A stretch of DNA of 64,000 nucleotides from Guyanagaster necrorhizus (lineage: Eukaryota > Basidiomycota > Agaricomycetes > Agaricales > Physalacriaceae): positions 2,103,870-2,167,869 of the forward strand of contig NW_025064880.1 in the NCBI RefSeq assembly GCF_019112545.1, read 5' to 3'. Numbering within the stretch: the first letter of the stretch is position 1; each line of letters starts with the position of its first letter. This document shows positions 10,944 to 21,171 of this stretch, in pieces. The position numbers and the translations under genes are program-made. The notes below the pieces were generated by a model, which saw only the letters and a list, made by a program, of their open reading frames with translations, ran no database searches and was not told the DNA's origin.

Positions 10944-12302
10944 GGCCTTGGCAGAAGTGGTGGTGGTAAGCGAAAAAAGAAGAAGGAATGATAACGCCGT
11001 ATCGATCCACAATAAGGTGGTCCTTTGGCGGCTGCGGTATCCTTGGTGCTGACGGTCATTGTTCTTGTTCGGAGGTAGCACGTCGTCGAGAACAATAAAG
11101 ATTTCGTTGTCCTTTGTTTGGTCGTCAGGGACATGTCCTTTACCCAACAATTGTTCGCCTTCTCTTCCCTCCTTCCGCAGCATGCTAAATTCCAAGACAG
11201 TATCATTAGTCGAACGTCGAGGACAAATCTAGAGCACAGCTAGCTGTCAAATCTTGCAAAACGAAGGAATGAACAAGATCTGGAGCAGACATAGATTGCA
11301 GAAGCGGAGGAAGAAAGACGGTTGACATGAGAGTACTCGCTGCTGACTTACTGGGTCTTGTGAACGCGACAGATACGAAGAGGAGACAGCAAAGAAAGGC
11401 TTCGTTTATCGCCACGCGACCCACGACTTCCCACAGTGCAGAAAAACACCAGAATAAGCCCTATGGAAGATGAACCATACCAACATGGTTGAAGAGACTC
11501 GGGACGGTGTGATATATTGCTTGTTCTTTGTGAGTCTTGATGTCACTTACCTCCTTCCCTTAGCTGATTATACGTATGTTCAAGTCAGATCTCTTCTCAG
11601 CAGTCATGTTAGATCGTCCACTAATACCAACACGGACTCAAACAGGTTGCAAGGAACTTACAGGCGACGTACAGCCCTACATTTCTCTACGAAGGAGGTC
11701 GATGTGCGGTGGACATCAAGCATCACGCGAAGCGCTCGACTGTTTGCCTACGGGAGCAGACCAAGACCAATTCAAACTTAAACAGGTGGCTGATTTGCAA
11801 CCTCCAGCCCTATGTTGTTCCAAGGAGGTCGATGCACGATGCGAGGTCCACATACCTCTCCCTCCAGCAACCTCCTCTCCACACCCGAACGACACCTCAG
11901 ACACTCCAAATTCACTCCGTACTCGCAGGATACCTTCACACTACCATGGGCTTTTCCCAACTCGGACATACAGCGTTGCGTAGCTGTGGCACGGAGGAAG
12001 GTGTCAGTGCTGGGAAGATAGCCGCGCTCGACGCCAGTCGATACTACAGGCAGCGCATTCAAATTGTCAGCGCTAAAATCAGGGTCGTGGATGACACCGT
12101 GGAGTCGAAATCTAGTCGGGTGGTCCTTTATGGAGGTCTCTCATCTGTAATTCATTCAGTTTATGATGGATGGATGGGCATGCAGAGCAGTAGAGTGTAA
12201 AGGTGAAAGACCAAAACAGGATATCACCGCCAGTACATGCGTCAACTAAATTTGAATTCTTCACAGATACGGGTAAGCTATATACTTCTTGCAACCAAAC
12301 AC
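10944..12302. other. Intergenic, 1.36 kb
   Basis: Upstream side of the cysteine-rich gene and downstream side of the GH12 gene. Short ORFs at 10937-11206, 11206-11424, 11470-11781 and 11709-12200 overlap in conflicting frames and have no motif. Two similar stretches (about 11670-11715 and 11803-11850, both containing AAGGAGGTCGATG) look like a short diverged duplication. No gene supported. Confidence 0.4.
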
Positions 12303-13628
12303 TCAGTTGATTGAAATAGCGTACGCGCTTGTGCTAAGCGTAGCGGAGCCTGATCAATGAATATAAGTAGATAGTCCTCGCCTAAGACGAAAACGCGTAC
12401 CGATGAAGGGCTCGGTACCTCCCTGAGCTTGAACCAGAAATTGAGACGACGAAACACCGCGATTGGACGTAAGATAGGCTAATCAGATAGTTGAGTAGTT
12501 GAACAGCCACGCAACAAGAGCCGTAGTTTGGGCTCACTCAGGAATGGTTTGAGATCAGAATCGAAGCTCGAGATCTCGTTGGGAGCTACGAACGAGTAGA
12601 CGGTCCAAGTGGAGACAGTGCCTTGGTATAGCTTCCATGTAACACCATTGATACTGTAAGATGAGTGAGACAAGCAGCGCAGTGGAGTTCGGGAGAGATG
12701 ATCCTACGTCGCCGTGCCAATCTGAGAGCCTGCCGGTCCGGCACTGCAATAAAAACTGAGAAAACGTATGCCCCAATTAGTTACTTTCGACAAACCCTCC
12801 ACGAGTGCTCAACCAAATCATACTAGGGAGCCGAGTTCAGCAGCATATAGCATCTTGTAGAAAATCGGACATACACTTCGTAAGTAGAGGTCGACGAGGC
12901 GCCACTAGAAGAGGCGACATTCGAAAGCCAAAGGTCATAGGAGACATCTGCAACCAAGCCAGAGGAAGCATTGCTATAACTCCATTGCCAAGTAACAGGG
13001 ATGGAGCCGATAGAAGATATACTTTTACCAAGTCCAACACGTAGGTCCAAGTTTGCGTCTGAAAACCTATTGAGGATGAGACGAAACATTAGTCTGAAGG
13101 AGAAACTTACAGCTCTTCACATCGGAATTCCCGCCTATCAGCATTGGATCATCATCTGTACCAGAAGATCATAAGAAGTATGAATTACCCTGCCATGTAT
13201 ACGTAGTATGCCAAGTGATTGTGTTTCCGCTCGTTGCCGTGACTTGAGAGTTCTGAGAGCCTGGCAAGTGACCGGATTATATGAGATGATTTTGGGTGGG
13301 AAGCGAGTACCACGAACCGCTAGTAGCAGCACTCATACCCCACAGATTATTTTCCAGGATAAACCGCCTGGAAGAAACCGCCTGAATTGCCGACAGGGTG
13401 GCGAGGAAACGAAGAATCAGACATACCCGCCATCCTACAGGTAAAAAAAAGCTTCAGTGTCCTACTAGCAATCTATAGTGGCCGACCAACCTCAGATTCT
13501 GTATCCCACTGTCCAGAGAGCACTGCACCACGCTTTGCAAGGGCAGTAGTTTCTTGGTCAGGTATTGGAGATGAAAGAACCAATGCGAAACAGACTACTG
13601 CCGAAACCGAAAAAGCTTGGAAGAACAT
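12303..13628 (-). CDS. Secreted GH12 endoglucanase/xyloglucanase
   Basis: Seen: ATG at 13628 starts a signal peptide (MFFQAFSVSAVVCFALVLSS) followed by a likely Lys-Arg pro-site (LAKRGAV) and GQWDTES. Exons then give NNLWGMSAATSG, SGNTITWHTTYTWQG, SIPVTWQWSYSN, VADVSYDLWLS, YEVMIWLSTRGG, AGPAGSQIGT, TWKLYQGTVSTWTVYSFV, LTSNRGVSSSQFLVQAQG, GGTEPFIG and the terminal TLSTSAYAISIN, ending at 12303. Eight or more introns of about 50-65 nt were placed. The catalytic nucleophile Glu (YEVMIWL) and acid/base Glu (GTEPFIG) are both present, as are the aromatic residues lining the cleft. Known: GH12 enzymes are single-domain secreted beta-1,4-glucanases, often active on xyloglucan. Inference: intact, extracellular, plant cell wall hydrolysis. 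No cellulose-binding module is seen. Confidence 0.9.
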
Positions 13629-14183
13629 ACTTGAGCTCCGCCATCTTGATCTCAAACTTTTATACATTATCGCAGACGACGGTCCGGGGGGCCCATTTCT
13701 TGGCACCAGGTGTTGAATTCAACGGCTACGGAAAAATCTTCTGCAAAGTTCGGAATAACGATGAGAGTTTCCACTAACAGAGAAAACTTTAACTGTGAGC
13801 GTATGATACATACGTCAAGTTTAGTCTTCTATTACCCCAGGGTTTTTCCCATCGGCACTTGGCACCAAATACTTGGATTACCACGGACGTCGCGTAGACA
13901 TGCATGCTCGACAGTGAGAGCGACACATTCTGTTGCATGTGATCTCGCACAAGCCGAGGTTGGGACGGCACAAGGAAACTGATCTGTTGCACTGCCATAG
14001 TCACTCATTTTATCAGGTTTCAACAAAAGAATAACATTGAATGAATGTGCATGGTGATACAATAATTTTGCCAGCTTAAACGTCCATGAAAGTTACTCTA
14101 ATTTGGAAACATCACTCAAATGCCACATGAAATGATTCCTGCACACTCACACAGTGGGGATTTCCAAGTGGAAACCGGGATAA
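13629..14183. other. GH12 promoter and intergenic
   Basis: Holds a TATAAAA on the minus strand at 13658-13664, just upstream of the GH12 start. That is close enough that transcription may begin near the second of two out-of-frame ATGs. A 58-codon frame at 13832-14008 (-) is Cys-containing but lacks a signal peptide or support. Otherwise nothing recognisable. Confidence 0.4.
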
Positions 14184-15251
14184 TTAGACTCTATGCTCCC
14201 GCCAACTCTCATCTCGTGAATCGTCGACCAGGAATTGATACCAGAAAGGTGCTATAACCGCTGTAGACAGGTGCCATAATGAATGCGCATCTATAATTCT
14301 ACCCCAGGGAGGAAAATCGAAGAGCTCCAGTCCCGTCGCGGCTGTGGTTACAAACACCAGTGTCGCGGCATGACCGACAAATGGAGGTCTATACGTCTTC
14401 GGACGCAAAGGAAATCTTCGTATCAAGGATATCGAAGCAGGAAGGGAATATACGAGCCAGAAAAGATTATGTATCATCCCCACGACAGAATTGAAGACGA
14501 TATTGTACACGTAGTCGAACCGGGGAAGGAGGGTAAGGTATGTGACATGACACACAAAGGCAACGATACATATTGATGTCCACAGTATCCATGACCAGTA
14601 TCTAGGCAGATCGTTGGAAAAGATGAGGCGGGATCGTGGCTTTGCATAAAGGTGGAACAGGCGAATTACACAGAAATAGAGCGCAAATAATATTGTGAAC
14701 GCAGCAGAAAAATAATCCAATTTTTCTGTCAACGGCGTGTCTAAGGCCAGATGAGACGAGAGCTGAGACCGACATGTAGCAAACCGACCTCGAGTATGAA
14801 ATACCGACGACCAGACCCACGTGTTCATACTAGCAAACGCCCACAGCAGATAGTATATCCGCATAGGATGCTCGCCAGATACCTCCCTACGCAGCCGAGA
14901 GGCCCCTTTTACATGCGCCCAAAAGTTGAGCAACGAGAACGCGACCGAAGCTGGCTCCTGTACACCCCCAAGACGCCAGAACGGCCACTTGCCGTAATAC
15001 TGCTTCAATTTTGTTCCCAGCGCAATATCGCGAGATGCGATTTCGTGCATGCAATGATATTTGCAGTTATCCGAGCATGTCCAGCGCGTTAGACGGAGGC
15101 TAAGCGACAGAGGTGCAGGTTCCTGGCCGACGCAGTCAGCCGTTTCACAACGACGAAGGCAGTATTGAAAGTCCTTGGATCTGTCCCCCCATGATGCAAG
15201 GACCTGCACTGGAAACGCGACCAGCAGAGGAAGAAAAGTCGTGAGCTTCAT
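14184..15251 (-). CDS. PER1: PER1/PGAP3 family protein, GPI-anchor lipid remodelling
   Basis: Seen: signal peptide (MKLTTFLPLLVAFPVQVLAS), then the cysteine-rich luminal part (YCLRRCETADC, TCSDNCKYHCMH), the conserved SVFHTR motif, several membrane helices, the ENPWG-like GRIIDAHSLWH motif and a C-terminal helix. The uninterrupted frame hides an in-frame 48-nt intron (14741-14788, GTCGGT...CTTAG). Removing it gives SVFHTRDTPLTEKLDYF, the family-typical continuation, and a protein of 339 residues. Known: PER1 (yeast) and PGAP3 (human) act in the ER/Golgi in removing the unsaturated sn-2 acyl chain of GPI anchors. The conserved histidines belong to the CREST hydrolase superfamily. Neighbour: divergent from HOS2 across 397 bp. 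Confidence 0.93.
   Translation of the reverse strand: MKLTTFLPLLVAFPVQVLASWGDRSKDFQYCLRRCETADCVGQEPAPLSLSLRLTRWTCSDNCKYHCMHEIASRDIALGTKLKQYYGKWPFWRLGGVQEPASVAFSLLNFWAHVKGASRLRREVSGEHPMRIYYLLWAFASMNTWVWSSVFHTRGRFATCRSQLSSHLALDTPLTEKLDYFSAAFTILFALYFCVIRLFHLYAKPRSRLIFSNDLPRYWSWILWTSICIVAFVCHVTYLTLLPRFDYVYNIVFNSVVGMIHNLFWLVYSLPASISLIRRFPLRPKTYRPPFVGHAATLVFVTTAATGLELFDFPPWGRIIDAHSLWHLSTAVIAPFWYQFLVDDSRDESWREHRV
14741..14788 (-). other. In-frame 48-nt intron inside PER1
   Basis: Begins GTCGGT and ends CCTTAG on the minus strand. Without splicing the frame stays open and inserts 16 residues between HTR and DTPLTEKL, exactly where the family is contiguous. An automatic single-exon call would therefore be wrong. 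Confidence 0.8.
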
Positions 15252-15648
15252 CCGCTCCCAGTGTCCGACGGTGAAGATGTAACCAGGCGTGTTCGGCGAG
15301 AAGACGGCCTGGAAGTTATTTGTCTTTCTTTGTAACCCGGTGGCTGATCGTCGAAACTTCCATTTTCAGAGTTTTGCAAGTACATACATAACATGTCGAC
15401 CAACTGATCCTCCTTCGTTATTTGTATTAGACTTTGTATCAACCATCCTTGCGCGACATCCCTCTTAATTTGCAGTATCTCTATCACCCCGCGGGCTTTT
15501 CTCCTTGCATCTCAGAGCTTATGGTTTGAGCCAGAAACTTCAAACGGTTCGTTGTCTGATGCTTTTATATCATGCGAGAGCTTACAACGTCAAACTAGTA
15601 TCATTCCAAGCTTTACCGAGAAATCTCTGACTTTGTCTATCCTAGAAA
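15252..15648. promoter_or_regulatory. Shared divergent promoter PER1/HOS2
   Basis: 397 bp separate the PER1 start (-) from the HOS2 start (+). No canonical TATA box was recognised; regulatory function is inferred from the arrangement only. Confidence 0.4.
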
Positions 15649-17547
15649 ATGGTCCGATCATCTCAATCCAAGACATTCTCCTCTGCGCCATATTTTCAAG
15701 ATCGTGGTATTCACGGGACGGCGGAACCCATCACCGAAAGAGTAAATGTAGGAGAATGGCTTTTTATATTTCCAAATGTTGCTTTATGTTTCTGTAGCCT
15801 CATTCCCGACCTATTGTCTCATATTATTTTCCTAAAGATATTGGCGCACAACACTATGGCGTAAGTTTTGAAGATGGTGAAGGGTTTTCAATTGACTGTT
15901 GATGTATTTTAGGAACGGCATCCTATGAAACCGCATAGGCTCACACTAACGAATGCTTTAGTGCTGGGTTACGGTCTTGACAAACAACTACATCACATAT
16001 ATGATGTTCGATGGGCCACACGAGAAGAGCTAGAAGTTTACCATGACGCAGATTATCTTGATTTTTTAGCCAAGTCAGTACTAGTATGTGTACAATGAAA
16101 TGGAAAGTGTATCTAACTGTTTTTCAACCCAGAGTTACACCGCAAAACCAAGGAGAAATGAAGCAAATGCTGGACAACTTCAACTGCGGAGAAGACTGCC
16201 CCGTTTTCTCGGATATGTACGATTTCTGTCGTATGTCATCCGGAGGCTCGCTTGCCGCCGCTAGAAAACTATGCGCTGGTACCACTGACATTGCCATCAA
16301 CTGGGCAGGCGGACTTCACCACGCGAAGCGAGGGGAAGCCAGCGGATTTTGCTACACGAATGATATCGTTTTGGGAATCCTCGAACTCCTGAGGTGAGTA
16401 TGACTGGAAACTCACACAGCACAGTATTCATCGCCATCTTAGATACCATCCTCGAGTTCTATATATTGACATTGATATCCATCACGGAGACGGTGTGGAG
16501 TTCGCCTTTTATAACTCCAATAGAGTTATGACTGTCTCCTTTCACAAGTACACCGGGGATTTCTTCCCGGGGACTGGGAAATTGGACGATAACGGTAGTG
16601 GACTGGGGAAACATTTCTGTCTTAACGTTCCCCTATTAGACGGTATCGATGACGAGATGTACCTCACCGTTTTTAAGACGGTAATTGGTGACACGGTCCA
16701 CGCATTCAGCCCGTCAGCAATCGTTCTCCAATGCGGTGCAGACTCTCTAGGCTGTGACCGTCTCGGTGCATTCAACTTGTCTATCGCAGCACACGGCGAA
16801 TGCGTCAACTTTGTACGAAAATTCAACGTCCCACTTATGATCGTCGGGGGAGGCGGATACACCATCAAAAACGTCAGTCGCTGCTGGACTTACGAGACGT
16901 CCGTTCTCGTGGGTGCGTCAATACCCAATGAACTACCGCGTACCGTCTATGACTCCTTCTTCGCCGACTCACATTGGAAACTCCATCCACCGCTCACGGG
17001 GAAAGTCGATAATCAAAACACCCCAGCCTCACTGCAGCGCGTCACGATAAGTATAAAGAACAAGCTCCGGTACTTGCAAGGTGCGCCGAGCGTCGAGATG
17101 CAGGAGATACCCCCGAACCTCCAGGGGCTTCTAGCAGATGAAGAGCGTACGCAGGAAGAGAAAGACGAAGAGCGCGGTAATGCCAAGGCGGGGGAACGGC
17201 GGGAGGATCGGACGATTGCCCGTAATGAATTCTATGATGGGGAGATTGACGTTGATCATGCCCCGCCGCTGGTTAATAACAATAATAGGTCTGGGACGAA
17301 TGGGCGCCGGGGACGGGGTGGGCGTCGAGCACGCGGGGGACGTAGGGCTAGGGGAGGAAGACCCTCTGGTGCGGGTAGAGATGATGATGATTCCAGTGAT
17401 GAAGTTGTGACTCCTCGGAGAGCTAGAGGCGGACGTAGAGGCCGGGGGAGAGTGAAGAGCTCCAGGACTATTGAAAGGGAAAGGGATGACGAGGGGGAAC
17501 CGGAAAAACCTGGTGCAGATTCAATGGATGTTGATGAAGAGGAGTGA
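15649..17547 (+). CDS. HOS2: Class I histone deacetylase, HOS2/HDAC3 type, with Arg/Gly-rich tail
   Basis: Seen: five exons (15649-15741, 15798-15860, 15913-16073, 16133-16393, 16443-17547) sum to 1683 nt, 560 residues. The catalytic domain spans about residues 35-400, with [31 protein letters not shown], the zinc ligands in [11 protein letters not shown] (Asp204, His206) and [13 protein letters not shown], and the GGGGYT tyrosine. [15 protein letters not shown] and the later [11 protein letters not shown] are closer to human HDAC3/yeast Hos2 than to Rpd3. Residues about 475-530 form an RGG-type tail ([17 protein letters not shown]), then an acidic end. Known: Hos2 is the deacetylase of the Set3 complex (HDAC3-NCoR/SMRT in animals). 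Inference: nuclear, active on histones H3/H4. The RGG tail is unusual and may bind nucleic acid. [12 protein letters not shown] replaces the usual GVEEAFYTTDRV. Confidence 0.93.
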
Positions 17548-18199
17548 TTTTTGTAAGGGGCTTGTGTGATTAATATTGTTACGTTCTATGCTAAGTAATA
17601 TTTTATGTTTGGTATTATAGTTGGAGGCATTAATAGTTGTGAAACTCGCTCGCGTTACGGTAAGGTTGAGAGAAAGGTCTCTCCTGCCTTCCATGATCAA
17701 GTAATAAGAAAGCCACAGCCTCTTAATATCTATCTGCTCTTAGTCGTGTAAATTACGTCTTCAAGAGAAGTCGGAAAAGGTAAATGCACGTCAATGGTTG
17801 GAGAATACGCAAGCTAAGCCACTTGAGCGACCCAGTGGAAGTCCAGATCTCTGGGGGATGCTCTGTACCTGTCGGTTTAGTATTTCTGGCTTGATGAACT
17901 TTTTTAGACAAACCGGGCCGAGTTGGTCGCTTCTATTGTTGCACTGCTAATATTGCATCATCTGGGGTTGCGAGGCGATAGAGTCGAGTCATATGCAGCC
18001 TTTCCAATTCGAGCAGATTACAGCCTTTAACAACATCCGGCACTCGCATGCTATTGGCCCCATCTGGAATCGTCAAGGAAACTCATGTGCGGATGATGCT
18101 GAGAATCCGCTCTTTCATCCGTGCTATATGTGACGGACCAATCCCCCCTTCCCACCACCGGATCGTCTCTCCTTCTTCCCACTCGTCTTCCCCGGCACC
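17548..18199. other. Intergenic, 650 bp
   Basis: 3' region of HOS2 and 5' region of the next plus-strand gene. A pyrimidine-rich stretch (TCCCCCCTTCCCACCACC, about 18143-18185) immediately precedes the next ATG, as is common in fungal promoters and leaders. No gene seen. Confidence 0.45.
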
Positions 18200-19129
18200 A
18201 TGACCCTTAGACCCCCTTCACATCTCACTAGCGACGAATCTACTGTGTTACGGGCATCAGTGTTTGATGTCTTCGTTCAGCTGGGAGCACTGGAACAGAA
18301 CAGCCCCGTAGCCGAATGGATGTTTAGCGACCCAGAAAGCGCGGAGAGCAGTACGCGCGTCCATTTTGCAGAGTCGAACACAGGCAGCAGGTTCAGAGAG
18401 CGGTTCGACTCCGACTGCAGCTTTAAGGACTTGGATGATAGCGGTGCCCGCAAGGAACTCCTTCCCCGCTCGTCGTCCAGAGCATCCCGCTTTCTTGCCC
18501 GGATGCGGTCCACATCTAGGACCAAGTCCGTCACTAAGCGGGCCCAAGTCCCAGAGGCCACTTCCCTTTCACTCGAACCTCCAAAGAGGAAGCGTACCAT
18601 CCTTCGATTCAAGTCTCGATCTCACACCAATCTTCGTGCAAAAGCTGAACAGGATGCGGCTGTTCCTCCCGTTCCGCAGCTCGCCAGAGCCAAGAGCGTT
18701 AGCTCACCGCCACGGACTCAGAAGCCAACCAGACCGTCGTTCTTCCGGTCAAAGACCCAGCTGTATGGTCCATCTGATGACATCGCCTCCGTTAGCGACA
18801 ACTGGGAAGAAATATCCCCGTTATCGAGCCCGACTCCGTCGGAGGACGACACTCAAGCCAGCACGAGTGTTGAGACTCCATTTCTTGACGGATTACCAGA
18901 GAATACCGTCGTTTTCCCTTCTTCTGACGACAGCCATCCCCCCCTTTTTCGTTCGTTTTCGGAGGCTGTCTACTCTGCGAAGCGGTTATACATCTTTCCC
19001 GCTCGGCGGACGCAGTCCAAGCCAGAGCCGCTTCCGCATCGCATCAATACTATTTCCTTCGACACCCCGGTAGCTGGTGCTTTTACTCCTCCTTCATCTG
19101 CTTCCAACACACAGTCTTTTCGTAAGTAA
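18200..19129 (+). CDS. Hypothetical basic, disordered protein
   Basis: Seen: one uninterrupted frame of 309 codons from ATG 18200. The first 60 residues could fold (STVLRASVFDVFVQLGALEQ is amphipathic). The rest is low complexity, rich in Ser, Arg, Pro and Lys, with basic clusters (RSSSRASRFLARMRSTSR, PPKRKRTILRFKSRSH) that resemble nuclear-localisation or phospho-regulated segments. No catalytic motif, signal peptide or membrane helix. Not recognised. Codon use and a pyrimidine-rich leader support a real gene. Inference: nuclear or cytoskeletal scaffold at most; function unknown. Confidence 0.6.
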   Translation: MTLRPPSHLTSDESTVLRASVFDVFVQLGALEQNSPVAEWMFSDPESAESSTRVHFAESNTGSRFRERFDSDCSFKDLDDSGARKELLPRSSSRASRFLARMRSTSRTKSVTKRAQVPEATSLSLEPPKRKRTILRFKSRSHTNLRAKAEQDAAVPPVPQLARAKSVSSPPRTQKPTRPSFFRSKTQLYGPSDDIASVSDNWEEISPLSSPTPSEDDTQASTSVETPFLDGLPENTVVFPSSDDSHPPLFRSFSEAVYSAKRLYIFPARRTQSKPEPLPHRINTISFDTPVAGAFTPPSSASNTQSFRK

Positions 19130-19640
19130 TTATTAGACGATTCTTTGTCGGGTTTCAGCTTCGAACGGTTAAGGGCTTCTTGATACATCTTAGGGTTTGA
19201 TACGTTTTATATGCCTACCTACCATTTACCTTTGTGACATTATAATATGATTATTTACGTACTTACTTACATTCATTTGGGACGCTCGTATTGCTATAAG
19301 GTACTTATTTTAGAATTACTTCATGGTGACGATGGTACTTGGTCCGGCTAAGTATAAAGCCCCGTGTCGGGTTTTGTGCTGCGCCATCAATGCAAATAGA
19401 ATCGCAGTTGGACCATGCACGCCTTGGCTAGCCCTTAGTTCAACGTGCAACACCTCTATCAATTATAGTAGTCCACGCAACCAGGAACCTTTCCAGTCAC
19501 GGACGTAGCAACGGCACATCTATACCTCATGACTTATACAAGAGCCTATGTACCAAACGACATGAAACGGGGGACAGGAAATAATAACCAAGTGGAGCCG
19601 AACGGTAAACTCGGACCGGCTTGTCTCAAACGTTCATCGC
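19130..19640. other. Intergenic, 510 bp
   Basis: AT-rich just after the previous stop, then the presumed promoter of the F-box gene. The 61-codon frame at 19323-19508 has no support. Confidence 0.45.
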
Positions 19641-20980
19641 ATGTCGGCCAAGCAATACCTGTCAAGGAATAAACCGACATGTGTAGGGCTTCCTCCAGAG
19701 ATTTGGCAGCTCATCTTCGACTGGACTACTCAAGTACCAGGAGCGTACGATCCCGACTGCTTGGCTTGGTCATTCACCCATCCACCCTCCAAATCGCACA
19801 TTCAAGATACGAAAAAGTCTCTCGTGGGTGGTCCCTCTCTATAGGTCTCTTGAAATTATCGCTAATATAACGCACATAGAGATCAAGATCAAGACTCGTC
19901 CGAGTCTGCAAACTTTGGAACGTCCTCGCATTGAAAAATCTATTTGAGCATATCACGATTGTAAACGATGCATCTATTCTTTCTCTTCGCAAAGTACTGG
20001 TGCAGTCGCGTGAGGATGCTGAAACCGGCCATCACCTTGGCTGTTACACTAAGCGTCTCGACGTATGCTTCAAAACCAACAACGTAAACAAGACCATCAC
20101 AGACCTCAGTGATGTTATCGCATGTCTCCCCAACCTCTCCTTCATCAAGTTATCCCTTACCAACGCGGACCGTTCATACGCGAACGTTAGTTATGGGCGC
20201 GACCGCACCGCCCGTCCTTGTCCCCTTATTGATGCACTCTGCACCACCTGCCCATCTCTCGAGGTCCTCGAAATCACCCCACAGTCCTACATTCCCCAGG
20301 CCAATGATGTCCATCGCCTATTCTCATCATTCCCGAAACTGCGCTCCTTCCGAAACGTAGGGCGCATAGACGACTTGCTCGCCCCCCAGATACCCTTCCT
20401 TCACATAGCAACCTCTCTCACCACTTTCGCCATCTACGATCCGTACTTCAAAGTCGCGCCTGCAGTCCTCCCCCCCGTCCCGAGCACCTTTCCCTCTCTC
20501 CAAACCGTCATGTTCTACACTAGTAGGACTGCCGACCGACAATTCTTGTCCTTCCTTCGGATACATGGATCTACTCTGACGACAGTCATGATTCGATTCT
20601 CAATGACCGTAAGCCCTCAAATTTTCCTCTGCGTGATCCTTGATACCATAGGTGCGAGCTGTCCTAGAGTCGTCAATTTTATGATATGGTTTGATGCCTG
20701 GTACGTGTTCGGGGTGCTCCTTGGTCTCCCCTCCTTCCAAATGCCGCCTTCCATCAGAGTTTTTGGCATACGGTGCAAGGAGCTCCAAGCAGATAGTCGG
20801 ACATACGAAAAGTTTCTTTCGCAGTTGAAGCCTGAGAACGGGCGGATTCTGAGGCTGCTTGATGAGAGACATGTGAAGGATCTATGTCAGAAACATGCCA
20901 AGGTGTTTAACAGGGCCCGACGAAGACTCGAATCAGGAGGGTGGCAGTTCCAAGGTCCCGATGAACGCGTTCTGCTTTGA
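19641..20980 (+). CDS. F-box-like/LRR protein
   Basis: Seen: exon 1 from ATG 19641 encodes an F-box (CVGLPPEIWQLIFDWTTQVP). An intron (GTGGGT...ACATAG, about 19831-19880) joins DTKKSL to RSRSRLVRVCKLWNVLALKN, so the F-box continues into VCKLWN. The remaining roughly 350 residues carry leucine-rich periodicity (VIACLPNLSFIKLSL, CTTCPSLEVLEITPQS, FSSFPKLRSFRNVGRIDDLL), ending at 20980. Known: this layout is a large agaricomycete F-box family. Inference: SCF ubiquitin-ligase adaptor. It is not an obvious paralogue of the F-box gene at 2.2-3.2 kb. Confidence 0.72.
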
Positions 20981-21171
20981 GGTGAGCTGGTCCGTTGTTT
21001 TTCAGTCGTGATCAGTCGTAAAAGATTATTCTAAACAAAAAGTACAATTGTACATGTGAGGGAGAAGGGGATTGAATGCATGCAGGATATACATTGCCAA
21101 AGAGAAAGAGAAAGAGGAGTGAGCGAGACAAGAGAGGGAAAGAGTATAAAACAAAAAAAAAAAAACTGAAT

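Noticed and set aside
10740..11195. Upstream extension of the cysteine-rich gene
   Set aside because: The frame is open but the region before ATG 10943 lacks a signal peptide, and MLSLLIF gives a proper one.
11470..11781. 103-codon plus-strand frame
   Set aside because: Overlaps other equally long frames, no recognisable domain, no conserved composition.
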